DNA of 64,000 nt from NCBI RefSeq assembly GCF_004364165.1, contig NZ_SOAY01000010.1:1391098-1455097 (forward strand), written 5' to 3'. Below, one piece after another: positions 9,046 to 18,289 of the stretch (its first letter is position 1; each line of letters begins with the position of its first letter). Made by a program: the position numbers and the translations under genes. Origin of the DNA: Maribacter spongiicola (lineage in GTDB: Bacteria; Bacteroidota; Bacteroidia; Flavobacteriales; Flavobacteriaceae). Below the pieces are notes generated by a model that saw only the letters and a list, made by a program, of their open reading frames with translations, had not been told where the DNA came from and did not search any database.

Positions 9046-10437
9046 ATGGAGAATAGTGTTCCAGATTTTGTATTGTTCTTAGGTAGATTTCATCCGCTTG
9101 TGGTGCATTTACCTATTGGTTTTTTGTTTTTTGCATTTGTATTGGAAGTTTTTAGTCGTTGGAAAAAGAATCCTGTGCTAACCTCAGGTATTCCGTTGGC
9201 TTTATTTTTAGGTGGACTTAGTGGTGCCGTTGCGTGTATTTTAGGGTATATGTTATCATTAAGTGGCGATTATGAAGAGGCTGCTTTAGATACTCATTTT
9301 TGGTTTGGTATTGCAACCACTGCTATTGCATTTATAGCATGGGGTATACGAATCGAAAAAATTAAAGTATCAAGCTTAAAAAAGTTACAGCCAAATATTG
9401 CATTTCTGACCCTATTGGTAATTCTATTAAGTGTTACGGGTCATTACGGTGGTAACCTTACACATGGTAGTGATTATTTGGTGAAATATATGCCTTTTGG
9501 TGGTGCAGAAAAACAAGAACTGGTTGCGGTTACTAAAGTTGAAGATGCTGAGGTTTTTGGTCATCTGGTAAATCCTATTTTGCAGAATAAATGTGCAAGT
9601 TGCCATAATTCAAGTAAAAAGAAAGGCGGACTTTCAATTGCAGATAGTCTGGCTATTCTTAATGGGGGAAAAAACGGTGATATATTAATTCCTGGTGATG
9701 CATCGAATTCTGAAATGCTGAAAAGAGTATTGTTAGATCCGCATCACGATGATTTTATGCCGCCCGAAGGTAAAACACCCTTAACCGAAGAAGAGATAGC
9801 TATTTTGACGTATTGGATCGATAATGCGCAGGCGAATTTCAAAACGAAGGTAGCATCGGTTGAAACAGATGAGAATATTACGGGTATAGCTAGCACTATG
9901 CTTGGCTTGTCAGCAGGATCTTCTAGTGGTTCAGAGATACCGATTCCGAGTGTGAGTTTAGTTGCTGATGATAAAATAACTGAACTACAGGTAGAAGGCT
10001 TTAGATTACGTGAACTGGCATTTGAATCTGGATTGTATGAAGCTGTTCTAGCGCCAAATTCAAATGAAAATGGTACAACCGATGACATGTCCAAAAAACT
10101 CGAAAAGTTACTTTCTATAAAAGAGAATATTCTATGGTTATCATTAGAGAATAATGAAATTAAAGATGACCATATAAAATTGATAGCTCAGTTTATAAAT
10201 GTTCAAAAATTGAAATTGAACGATAATCCTTTGTCAGATGCAGCAGTTGCTCAATTAACGCAGCTAGAGAATTTAACGAGTGTAAATCTATTAGGTACTA
10301 ATATAACGGCTAAAAGTATCCCTTCTTTTTCTGAAATGAAGCAGCTCAAATATGCCTATGTTTGGAAAACGAAAATCAAAAAAGAAGATTTAGAGAAAAA
10401 AGGGATTAATGATTATCCTAAAATTATAATTGATTAA
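9046..10437 (+). CDS. Inner-membrane c-type cytochrome with leucine-rich repeat domain
   Basis: A 463-residue protein. Four hydrophobic segments near residues 18-36, 48-70, 85-101 and 117-133 form a DUF2231-like membrane domain with HPLVVHLPIGF. A cytochrome c domain follows, with CASCH at 183-187, a downstream Met (DFMPPEGKTPL) as likely heme ligand, and YWIDNAQ. The C-terminal part (about 310-460) is leucine-rich repeats (LWLSLENNEIKDDHIKLIAQF and similar). It probably receives electrons from periplasmic partners and passes them to the membrane chain. It is fourth in the operon, 21 bp after the NHL gene and 25 bp before the GH29. The LRR part may bind a partner protein. The electron-transfer role is inferred from the heme motif. 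Confidence 0.88.
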   Translation: MENSVPDFVLFLGRFHPLVVHLPIGFLFFAFVLEVFSRWKKNPVLTSGIPLALFLGGLSGAVACILGYMLSLSGDYEEAALDTHFWFGIATTAIAFIAWGIRIEKIKVSSLKKLQPNIAFLTLLVILLSVTGHYGGNLTHGSDYLVKYMPFGGAEKQELVAVTKVEDAEVFGHLVNPILQNKCASCHNSSKKKGGLSIADSLAILNGGKNGDILIPGDASNSEMLKRVLLDPHHDDFMPPEGKTPLTEEEIAILTYWIDNAQANFKTKVASVETDENITGIASTMLGLSAGSSSGSEIPIPSVSLVADDKITELQVEGFRLRELAFESGLYEAVLAPNSNENGTTDDMSKKLEKLLSIKENILWLSLENNEIKDDHIKLIAQFINVQKLKLNDNPLSDAAVAQLTQLENLTSVNLLGTNITAKSIPSFSEMKQLKYAYVWKTKIKKEDLEKKGINDYPKIIID

Positions 10438-10462
10438 AGCTTAATTAAGAGTACATAAGCAC

Positions 10463-11962
10463 ATGAAGAAAGGTATATTTTTTAGTTGCATTGCTGTTTT
10501 AATGTTGAATGGTTGTTCTGCACAAAAAGTTGTTACCGATACTGAAATTAATAAACAACATTATACAGCCGATTGGGAATCTTTACAACAATATAAAGTA
10601 CCTGAATGGTATAAAGATTTAAAATTCGGAATCTATTTTCACTGGGGTCCGTATTCTGTGCCTGCTTATGAAAATGAATGGTATTCTCGGTGGATGTATG
10701 TTGAGGGGCACCCAATAAACACCTACCATAAAGAAACATATGGCTCATTAGATACATTCGGTTACAAAGATTTTATACCGATGTTTAAGGCTGAAGAGTT
10801 TGATGCCGATGTTTGGGCAGATTTATTTGTAAAAGCCGGAGCACAATTTGCTGGCCCTATTGCAGAACATGCCGATGGTTTTGCGATGTGGGATAGCAAA
10901 CTGACCCAATGGGATGCGAAGGATATGGGACCCAAAATAGATGTCGTAGGTGCTATGGAAAAAGCCGTAAAATCTCGTGGACTTAAATTTATTACCACCT
11001 TTCATCGTCATTGGTTGTATGCATGGTACCCAACTTGGGATGAGAATACGGATGCTTCAAATCCACTTTATAAAGGACTCTATGGTCCAAAAGTTCCAGA
11101 GGGGACATTTGTAATGGCCAATGAACCAACCGATCCGCTACCAGATGAAAATTTCAATCAAGATTGGTTAGATCGACTTACCGAATTAACCACTACCTAT
11201 GATCCAGATATTATATGGTTCGATAATAAAATGGATATTATTGGTGAAAACTATAGAAAACAATTCTTGGCAGATTTTTATAATCGTGGTCTTGAAAAAG
11301 GCAAAGATGTAGTTGTTACCTATAAATTTACTGATTTGGCGGTAGGTTCTGCAGTGTTAGATTTAGAACGCTCTAGAATGAGCGAGAAAAAAGAATTTAC
11401 TTGGTTAACTGACGATTCTATAGATTGGAAAGCGTGGAGTAATATTCAAAATCCGGAATATAAATCTACCAATAGACTTATTGATTTTTTGGTCGATGTG
11501 GTCAGTAAAAATGGAGCAGTATTACTTAATATAACCCCTACTGCTCAAGGTAAAATACCCACTGAAGTTGAGGAACGATTATTGCAAATGGGAGAGTGGT
11601 TAACTAAAAATGGGGAAGCTATCTATGGAACCAGACCTTGGAAAGTTTATGGAGAAGGACCAGCAGAAGTCATAGAAGGTCATTTGAGTGAACATAAAAA
11701 TGCAGATAATACCGCAGAGGATATTAGATTTACTACAAAAGACGACACGCTTTATGCCATAGTTCTAGATCGCCCACAAGAAGAAATATATATAAGGGCT
11801 CTGGGTAAACAGGAACGAAAAATAAAAAGTATTCAACTTTTAGGGAATCCTGAGAAGATCTCTTGGGTACAAAATGATACGGAACTAATTATTCAGCCTT
11901 CTGAAAACAAAATAGGTGACTACGCATTTGCCTATAAGATTGAGTTTGTAAAAATACAATAG
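10463..11962 (+). CDS. GH29 alpha-L-fucosidase/alpha-L-galactosidase-like lipoprotein (copy 1)
   Basis: A 499-residue GH29 (alpha/beta)8-barrel enzyme with lipobox NGCS (Cys18). Family motifs are KFGIYFHWGPYSVPAYENEWYS (54-75), FAGPIAEHADGFAMWDS (129-145) and the nucleophile motif PDIIWFDNKMD (Asp254). The usual His of HHDG is replaced by AHADG here. It hydrolyses a terminal alpha-L-sugar with retention. In red-algal galactan loci GH29 members act on L-galactose rather than L-fucose, which I infer here. Unusually, it is the last gene of the cytochrome/DUF1501 operon, linking that module to glycan breakdown. A C-terminal beta-sandwich of about 100 residues completes the protein. Confidence 0.92.
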   Translation: MKKGIFFSCIAVLMLNGCSAQKVVTDTEINKQHYTADWESLQQYKVPEWYKDLKFGIYFHWGPYSVPAYENEWYSRWMYVEGHPINTYHKETYGSLDTFGYKDFIPMFKAEEFDADVWADLFVKAGAQFAGPIAEHADGFAMWDSKLTQWDAKDMGPKIDVVGAMEKAVKSRGLKFITTFHRHWLYAWYPTWDENTDASNPLYKGLYGPKVPEGTFVMANEPTDPLPDENFNQDWLDRLTELTTTYDPDIIWFDNKMDIIGENYRKQFLADFYNRGLEKGKDVVVTYKFTDLAVGSAVLDLERSRMSEKKEFTWLTDDSIDWKAWSNIQNPEYKSTNRLIDFLVDVVSKNGAVLLNITPTAQGKIPTEVEERLLQMGEWLTKNGEAIYGTRPWKVYGEGPAEVIEGHLSEHKNADNTAEDIRFTTKDDTLYAIVLDRPQEEIYIRALGKQERKIKSIQLLGNPEKISWVQNDTELIIQPSENKIGDYAFAYKIEFVKIQ

Positions 11963-12010
11963 TGTACTAGCTTCACTTCAACTCATATTACTGGGATAGT
12001 TTTATGATGA

Positions 12011-12076
12011 AAGATCATATGTTATAGTGTAAAAAACATTTGAAAAGATATTTTCTTTAGTGGTCGATTAACTTTA
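12011..12076 (+). promoter_or_regulatory. AraC-type tandem operator plus -7 box, upstream of the first GH16 gene
   Basis: Half-sites AAGATCATATGTTATAG (TCAT at 12015) and AAAAAACATTTGAAAAG (ACAT at 12036) are exactly 21 bp apart. The -7 box TAACTTTA lies at 12069-12076, 33 bp after the proximal anchor. It ends only 14 bp before the ATG at 12091, so the mRNA leader would be very short. Confidence 0.8.
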
Positions 12077-12090
12077 TATAAAACAAAAAA

Positions 12091-13281
12091 ATGAAGTTTT
12101 ATATGATGAATTATAAGATATTTTATGCACTAACTTTATGTGCATTGACCTCTTGCAGTAGTAGCGATGACTCCGCTGATAAAGTTGAGCTAGACGCTAT
12201 AGCCCCCACAATAAATTGTCAAGAATCTATAACCATTAACATTGAATCTTTTGAAGATGGTGCTGAGGTTACTTATGAAACTCCCGAAGGAAGCGATAAT
12301 GTAAGCGCAATTACGTCTCAAATCGAGGGTTTGGCAACAGGAGCAAAATTTCCGATAGGTACAACAATCAACACTTTTGAGGCTAGGGATGCAGCAGGAA
12401 ATAAAACGACATGTAGTTTTGAAGTTACCGTTGTACAGAATGACCCATCTGCAAATCTGCCTTATTTTGTTAATTCAAACCCTACACCTGAAGGCAAAAA
12501 ATGGACTAAGGTCGAGAATATGTCAGATGAATTTAATGGGACCACTTTTGATGATGATAAATGGCATAGAAGTCCATCGACCGATGGGTTTAATTGGATC
12601 GGTCGCCCGCCGGGCTTATTTGAGTCTGATAATGTATCTGTTAGTGACGGCAACATGAATGTTACTACCGAAGAATTTGAAACTCCAAAAACCGTAAATG
12701 GCATAGAGTTTACCCATGGCGGTGCAATAGTACGTTCTAAGTTAAAAGCAAAACAAGGGCATTATTATGAATGTAGAATGCAAGCGAATAAAACAGTAAT
12801 GTCTTCTACTTTTTGGATAGCTTTTCAACAGAATTGTAATACTGGTCCTCTAAGAAAGCTCGAATTAGATATACAGGAATGTGTGGGCAGACTTACAACG
12901 ACCGCTGCTTGGGCGGCAGATTTTGATCATATATATGCTTCTAATACTTGGAGACATGAAAGGGAATGTGATACCGAATTTACCGGTTCACAACAAAGTC
13001 CTGCCAAAACAGTTTTAGAAGAGAAAAATAATTCTAGGTACTTTGTATACGGATGCTGGTGGAAATCGCCAACTGAGATATTATTTTACTTAGATGGACA
13101 ATTAACGCATACCATTACAAATCCGCCTGCTGATTTTGATTTAGAGGGGCATTTGACCATGGCAATAGAAACTTATGATTGGAACCCGATTGATTCTGAA
13201 ACCATATTTAAAACTGCTTCTTTTGATGATCTAACAACAAAATATGATTGGATTAGATCTTGGAAACTCGAAGATGAATAG
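12091..13281 (+). CDS. GH16 endo-galactanase-like lipoprotein with N-terminal HYR-like domain
   Basis: A 396-residue lipoprotein (lipobox LTSC, Cys22). Residues about 35-115 form an immunoglobulin-like HYR module (APTINC, GTTINTFEARDAAGNKTTCSFEVTV). The GH16 beta-jelly roll follows from about 135, with the catalytic strand ELDIQE (nucleophile Glu258, Asp260, acid/base Glu263) and WIGRPPGLFESDNVSVSDG, a segment typical of the beta-agarase/porphyranase side of the family. It likely cuts beta-1,4 linkages of algal galactan at the cell surface. Weak alternative starts exist at the two ATG codons 12103 and 12106; I keep 12091. It has its own copy of the shared operator. The GH16 call is firm; agarase versus porphyranase is not decided. 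Confidence 0.92.
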   Translation: MKFYMMNYKIFYALTLCALTSCSSSDDSADKVELDAIAPTINCQESITINIESFEDGAEVTYETPEGSDNVSAITSQIEGLATGAKFPIGTTINTFEARDAAGNKTTCSFEVTVVQNDPSANLPYFVNSNPTPEGKKWTKVENMSDEFNGTTFDDDKWHRSPSTDGFNWIGRPPGLFESDNVSVSDGNMNVTTEEFETPKTVNGIEFTHGGAIVRSKLKAKQGHYYECRMQANKTVMSSTFWIAFQQNCNTGPLRKLELDIQECVGRLTTTAAWAADFDHIYASNTWRHERECDTEFTGSQQSPAKTVLEEKNNSRYFVYGCWWKSPTEILFYLDGQLTHTITNPPADFDLEGHLTMAIETYDWNPIDSETIFKTASFDDLTTKYDWIRSWKLEDE

Positions 13282-13323
13282 CTGACGCGCTTAATACATA
13301 GAGAACATAAAGTAAATTAGCTG

Positions 13324-13362
13324 AAAAGCCGGAGTTGGTAAAACAACTCCGGCTTTTTTTTT
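13324..13362. terminator. Strong terminator hairpin between convergent genes
   Basis: Fourteen-base arms AAAAGCCGGAGTTG (13324-13337) and CAACTCCGGCTTTT (13344-13357) enclose a six-base loop. A run of T follows on the plus strand, ending the GH16 transcript. On the minus strand the shorter T run may also stop the converging FG-GAP transcript. Confidence 0.9.
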
Positions 13363-13400
13363 GTAAATATTTCAATGAATTAAAGCGAACTGGTTATGAT

Positions 13401-16400
13401 TTATTCTAGTTCAAATAGGCGTAACTTATCATCGTTAACGGCACTTAAAATTCCGGTTTTGTTATCAATAATTATTTTCTCAATTCCTTTTACGTTATAA
13501 GGAAGTAATATTCCACTTTCAAGGTAATTTATAGCTTTATAATTTCCACTTTCGGTACCTAGAAATAGTTGTCCTATTGATGCATCTGCTCTTGTGGTTT
13601 CAACTTCAACCTCAAACTTATTTCCTGCTATTAAAATATCAAGAATATTATCATTATTAAAGTCATCTACAACAATACCATTTATAACAGAAAACTGCGC
13701 CTCTTTTGGTAGTGGTTTGATTTTTAGTTCACCATTATTATTTTCTAATATGATACTTTCAAAAAGTTGAACTTCATATTTTAACGCATTTTCTATATCA
13801 GGTAAAATATCGTCAATGTCTGCTTTTGCAAATTGTTGATAGGTTTTAAATTTTTGACTTATTTCTGGCAGTTGTTGAGAAGAACATTCCTTACCACGCA
13901 CAGGTACAAGCCTATCTTTGTAGTGCTTGGTCAGAAAAATATCATTGGTGCCATTGCGGTCAAAATCATTTGCATAAATAGTAAATGGTTTTTCAACGCT
14001 AGCCGTAAATTTGTAATTAAGTCCAAGATTTCCGATTATAAAATCAATATCTCCGTCTTTATCGATATCTTTTGCAACTATCTTATTCCACCAACCTCTT
14101 GTATTTGTTAGATGGAAAGAGTCTGTTGCGTTGACAAATTTTTGACCTTCTTTTTTGAAAATGGTAATAGGCATCCATTCGCCAACAATAATTAGTTCTT
14201 TTGATGAATCAGCATCAATATCTGCCCAAGTAGCCGAAGTAACCATGCCGATTTCAGATAGTTCAGGGGCTACTTTTTGGGTGACATCAGTAAATATGCC
14301 TTCTTTGTTTTCTAACAAAAAGCTGTTTGGTGCGCTTGGGTAAGAATTAGGAACTAATCTACCACCTACGAATAGATCTAAATCGCCATCATTATCAAAA
14401 TCTAACGGTACAACACACGAACCGCTCTCTGTTACATTCGGTAAACTATTAGTTAGTTCAAAATTACCTTTACCATTATTAAGGTAGAGTCGATCTTGTA
14501 GGGTAGGGGAGTTTTGCTCAAATTCATTGCCACCACTTACCACATACAAATCTAAATCTAAGTCGCCATCAGCATCGAAAAACACTGCACCAACATCTTC
14601 GTAATTAGCGGTAGATGCGAAAGCTGGTTGTTTACTTATCGAGAATTGACCTTTAGAATTCTGTAAATAAAGTGCTGCTTGCTGATTTGCCGCGCCACCT
14701 ACATAAAAATCTTCCAAGCCATCATTATTGACATCTCCAACGGTTATACATGGTCCGTTTTGAGATAATTTATGAGGAAGTAGAATCTGTTTTTTAAAAT
14801 CATCATATTCGTTTTCCAGATGAACAAGGGGTGAACTGAACTTTGAATCGGTGACTTCTGTAAAAATAGTTTTAGCAGGAGTTTTAGGGGCTGTTTTATT
14901 TTTTGCGGCATCATAATTAATCTCTAGCATTTGGTTAGCCTGTACATGCTGTAGCGTGTATTCTTTACCATTTGGCCATACAATATCTAATGCATCTATA
15001 GTGTCTGTTTTTCCCAATCCGAAATGATTGATTGGTTCAACAGATGATAAATAGCCTCTTACAGTTTTAAACTCATGATGTTGTATTTCGTTATTGTACT
15101 TTAAAGTTATTTTAGCACCTAAACCCGTTGGGTTGTTCTTAGGGCCGTTCAATTTTATTTTTAGGTAATTATTTTCTAATTTTTCAGAAGTGTTTTTATA
15201 GATAAATGCGGTACCGTCTATATTGTTCACAATGATGTCTAGATCACCATCGTTGTCTAAATCACCTAAAGATGCACCGTTAGATAAGCTTTCTTTATCT
15301 AGACCCCATTCTTTGGTTTTTTTGGTAAATGTTAGGTCGCCATTATTTTTAAAAATATAATTTGGTTTTTTATTTTCTTTGAATTGATTTACAATGTAAG
15401 CTACATTTTCTTGAGTGGTTTTTTTACGAGCTTCCATACTTTGCATGTATTGCCCTATTTTAGCATTGGTGTCTTTGTCCCAAATATCTCTTTTAAATCC
15501 GTTAGTGATGAAGAGATCATTAAAACCGTCATTATCAAAATCACTACCTAAACAAGACCAGCTCCAATCGGTTTTTCCTACGCCAGCGTATGCACTGATT
15601 TCACTATACATTCCGTTACCCCGGTTTAAGTGAAGCATGTTGTGCATGTATTGGTAATGAAAACCGTTCGTGGTCATATCACCGAACAGTTTTGTATTCA
15701 TCGACGCCATGGTGGTTTTAGAGCGTTCGTAATCTTCGGGTAACATTTCTAATTGAATGATATCTTCAAAACCATCATTGTTAAAATCTACAATATCTAC
15801 ACCCATAGCGTAAAACGGAACGTGGTTAAAGCGCTTGGTAAGTTCATCGTTAAACGAGTTATTGCCTTGATTTATATACGCATAATCTCTTTCTAAATAA
15901 TCGTTAGAAACATAGATATCTATTTTGCCGTCACTATTTAAGTCTGATGTAGCCAAACCTAAACCGTAGCCGTAATTATTTTTTATGCCGGCCTTTAGCC
16001 CAATTTCTATATATTTACCATTATTGTTAATGTATAATTTATCTCTATAGATATCATCTTCGTTTGCTTTACCTTCTAGTACTTGAGTGTAGTTTTGAAA
16101 GAATTTTTCAGGTCTGTTAGTAAGGTACATGTCTAAATCATTATCATTGTCGGCATCAAAGAACGAAGCCATAATCGAGTAGCCATTATCATTTAAACCA
16201 AATGCTGCAGCGTCTTCTTTGAAGGTTAAATCTCCTTGATTTATAAAAAGTAAATTTTCCCTGTCTTCCTTTATATCACGAAAACCACCTCGGCAAACAT
16301 AAATATCTTGTAAACCATCACCATTTATATCGACCATGACAACACCGTTGTGCCATCCTTTATTTTTATCAATATTAGCCTTTGCAGTGATGTCTTCAAA

Positions 16401-16706
16401 TTCAAAATTGCCTTTGTTCAGGTAAAGTTTGTTTTCAACTTCGTTGCCCACAAAATAAATATCTGATAAGCCATCATTGTTAATATCGCCAACGGCAACC
16501 CCTGCACCGTTATATACATAGTTGAAAAATTCATAAAAATGTTCAAAGTTTTCCTCTACTTTATTATTGAAGTTTATTCCACTCTCTTTTGGAGAAACTA
16601 ACTCAAATAAAACTGATTGTTTTTCGTCAGGAATTTGATTCTTAGAATTCTGTTTACAGGAAACGAGCATCAAAATCAGGAGGAATATGATATTCTTGAT
16701 TTGCAT
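13401..16706 (-). CDS. FG-GAP/VCBS repeat lipoprotein with ASPIC/UnbV domain
   Basis: A 1101-residue surface lipoprotein (lipobox LVSC, Cys17). It contains two sets of FG-GAP/VCBS propeller repeats with repeated calcium-binding-like motifs such as DINNDGLSDIYFV, DINGDGLQDIYV, DFDNDGFNDLFI and DVNNDGLEDFYVGG. Between the sets, around residues 520-610, lies an ASPIC/UnbV domain (GLGAKITLKY, VEPINHFGLGKTDTIDALDIVWPNGK). Such proteins are common next to susCD in marine Bacteroidota and are thought to bind glycan or protein partners, but no reaction is known. It is separated from the upstream susCD-PKD operon by the hairpin at 16746-16776, so it needs readthrough or its own promoter. I did not find the shared operator in front of it. 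Confidence 0.9.
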   Translation of the reverse strand: MQIKNIIFLLILMLVSCKQNSKNQIPDEKQSVLFELVSPKESGINFNNKVEENFEHFYEFFNYVYNGAGVAVGDINNDGLSDIYFVGNEVENKLYLNKGNFEFEDITAKANIDKNKGWHNGVVMVDINGDGLQDIYVCRGGFRDIKEDRENLLFINQGDLTFKEDAAAFGLNDNGYSIMASFFDADNDNDLDMYLTNRPEKFFQNYTQVLEGKANEDDIYRDKLYINNNGKYIEIGLKAGIKNNYGYGLGLATSDLNSDGKIDIYVSNDYLERDYAYINQGNNSFNDELTKRFNHVPFYAMGVDIVDFNNDGFEDIIQLEMLPEDYERSKTTMASMNTKLFGDMTTNGFHYQYMHNMLHLNRGNGMYSEISAYAGVGKTDWSWSCLGSDFDNDGFNDLFITNGFKRDIWDKDTNAKIGQYMQSMEARKKTTQENVAYIVNQFKENKKPNYIFKNNGDLTFTKKTKEWGLDKESLSNGASLGDLDNDGDLDIIVNNIDGTAFIYKNTSEKLENNYLKIKLNGPKNNPTGLGAKITLKYNNEIQHHEFKTVRGYLSSVEPINHFGLGKTDTIDALDIVWPNGKEYTLQHVQANQMLEINYDAAKNKTAPKTPAKTIFTEVTDSKFSSPLVHLENEYDDFKKQILLPHKLSQNGPCITVGDVNNDGLEDFYVGGAANQQAALYLQNSKGQFSISKQPAFASTANYEDVGAVFFDADGDLDLDLYVVSGGNEFEQNSPTLQDRLYLNNGKGNFELTNSLPNVTESGSCVVPLDFDNDGDLDLFVGGRLVPNSYPSAPNSFLLENKEGIFTDVTQKVAPELSEIGMVTSATWADIDADSSKELIIVGEWMPITIFKKEGQKFVNATDSFHLTNTRGWWNKIVAKDIDKDGDIDFIIGNLGLNYKFTASVEKPFTIYANDFDRNGTNDIFLTKHYKDRLVPVRGKECSSQQLPEISQKFKTYQQFAKADIDDILPDIENALKYEVQLFESIILENNNGELKIKPLPKEAQFSVINGIVVDDFNNDNILDILIAGNKFEVEVETTRADASIGQLFLGTESGNYKAINYLESGILLPYNVKGIEKIIIDNKTGILSAVNDDKLRLFELE

Positions 16707-16745
16707 ATTTTCAAGGCTATTATGGTAAAAAAGTAAGTTATTAAA

Positions 16746-16776
16746 AAAAGCCTATATAATAATTATATAGGCTTTT
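16746..16776 (-). terminator. Terminator of the susC-susD-PKD operon
   Basis: Arms AAAAGCCTATATAAT (16746-16760) and ATTATATAGGCTTTT (16762-16776) form a long hairpin. Read on the minus strand it is followed by a T run. It lies 36 bp after the stop of the PKD gene. Confidence 0.85.
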
Positions 16777-16811
16777 GAAATTAATTAAAGCTATGTTTAT
16801 TTAGTACTAGC

Positions 16812-18272
16812 TTAATCAGCTGCTTCTAGAGAAACATTGTCTATTAGTACCACTGCAGTATTTGCATGAGCTGGTCCTATTCTTAATTGTAATTTTACAG
16901 ATCCTGCCGCTATTGGAGCCGCTACAGTAAAGTTTACAGAAGTTTCTTGCCAAACACCAATGTTTTCAGGTAAAGTCCAATCCATCAACTTAAAGGCACC
17001 GTAAACTTGTGCTGGTGGTCCGAAGGCTACGTCATTGCCATACTCAGTTACATAGGTTCTCAATTCAAGTGCCCCTGGTAAGGTTCTATCACCACCTTCT
17101 AACATATACCTAAAAGTAAACGTATAATTTCCTGCAGGCAATTCGCCTAAATCAGCAGTTCTGAAAACAGTATTTTTTTCTAATCCAGAAGCTCCAGCTT
17201 GTATTCTTAAAGCGGTAACACCATCAGTAGTTACAATACCGTAATCTTCTTCAGGAGTATTAGCTGTTGGCGGTGTTTGTAAGTCCCAACCGTTTAAAGT
17301 TGCAAAGTCTGCATCTACGCCACCACGGATAATAAAATTAGGATCTGGACCGGTTACGGTAATAAAGTCTTCTGTTGTAATCGTATCTGTCATTCCATCG
17401 GCAACTCTTGTCGATTGAAGCGTGACACTATACGTTCCTGCAGCAGCATAAGTTACTATAGGATTTTCTTCGGTTGAGGTCTCGGGCGTACCACCTTCAA
17501 ATGTCCATAACCATTCGTCTGGTGCTCCAGCAGAATCGTCGCTATATGTTACGGCAACATTTTCTGCAGGATTGCTATTATCTGCCGAGAATGCAGCTAC
17601 TACAGGTGTTGGTTCAACAACGGTGATATATGCATCAACGGTTTTAGTAGTTTCACTTAAAGGAGACTCTCTATGTGCAGTTAATGTTACTTTGTACGTG
17701 CCTAAAGTATTGTAGGTTACTGTAGGGTTTTCAGCAGTAGAAGTAGCGGGCGTACCGCCTTCAAAAGTCCATTCTAAACCATCATTTTCTCTAGCTTCTT
17801 CAAATAACGATTGTAAATTTTCAACTACCGATGTAAAAGTGGTACTAGTACCGACAATAACTTCAGTTTCTTCTGATGAAAAATCTGCAGTTACTTTATT
17901 ATAAACACGAACTAAAAATTTACCTTCTTCAACCGTACCATCATCATGTGTTACTGATAGTGATGTAAGATAACCTGGTAGAACCCCTTCTTCATTTAGA
18001 GATTGCCCAGTTGGGTAATCAACATCTACTGTTGCTTGATCTGAGGTAGGTATACTACCCTCGGCAAATGTCCATAATCTACTAGTAACATTTGTTGAAG
18101 AATCAATATATGTAATAGTACCTCCTTCGGTTATATTTCTGTTTTTTGCGGTTGCTTTAAAGCTCACATCTCTTATGCCGTCTCTAACATCACCATCTTC
18201 TTCACAACTAATAAATGTTGCTAAAAGTGCTAGTGTTAAAACCCACAGGCTATAATATTTTTTATTTTTCAT
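16812..18272 (-). CDS. PKD-domain surface lipoprotein (SusE/F position)
   Basis: A 486-residue lipoprotein (lipobox FISC, Cys23). Three PKD-like immunoglobulin domains lie between about 35 and 310; the last two share the repeated pattern EGGTPxTSTxENPxVTY followed by GTYxVTL. The C-terminal 170 residues look like a beta-sandwich carbohydrate-binding domain (GLEKNTVFRTADLGELPAGNYTF, ending VVLIDNVSLEA). It follows susD by 17 bp, the position of the SusE/SusF or surface-glycan-binding protein of other PULs. It most likely holds the galactan at the cell surface before import. There is no catalytic motif. The binding specificity is not readable from the sequence. Confidence 0.88.
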   Translation of the reverse strand: MKNKKYYSLWVLTLALLATFISCEEDGDVRDGIRDVSFKATAKNRNITEGGTITYIDSSTNVTSRLWTFAEGSIPTSDQATVDVDYPTGQSLNEEGVLPGYLTSLSVTHDDGTVEEGKFLVRVYNKVTADFSSEETEVIVGTSTTFTSVVENLQSLFEEARENDGLEWTFEGGTPATSTAENPTVTYNTLGTYKVTLTAHRESPLSETTKTVDAYITVVEPTPVVAAFSADNSNPAENVAVTYSDDSAGAPDEWLWTFEGGTPETSTEENPIVTYAAAGTYSVTLQSTRVADGMTDTITTEDFITVTGPDPNFIIRGGVDADFATLNGWDLQTPPTANTPEEDYGIVTTDGVTALRIQAGASGLEKNTVFRTADLGELPAGNYTFTFRYMLEGGDRTLPGALELRTYVTEYGNDVAFGPPAQVYGAFKLMDWTLPENIGVWQETSVNFTVAAPIAAGSVKLQLRIGPAHANTAVVLIDNVSLEAAD

Positions 18273-18289
18273 TTTTATAATGTTTTTGT

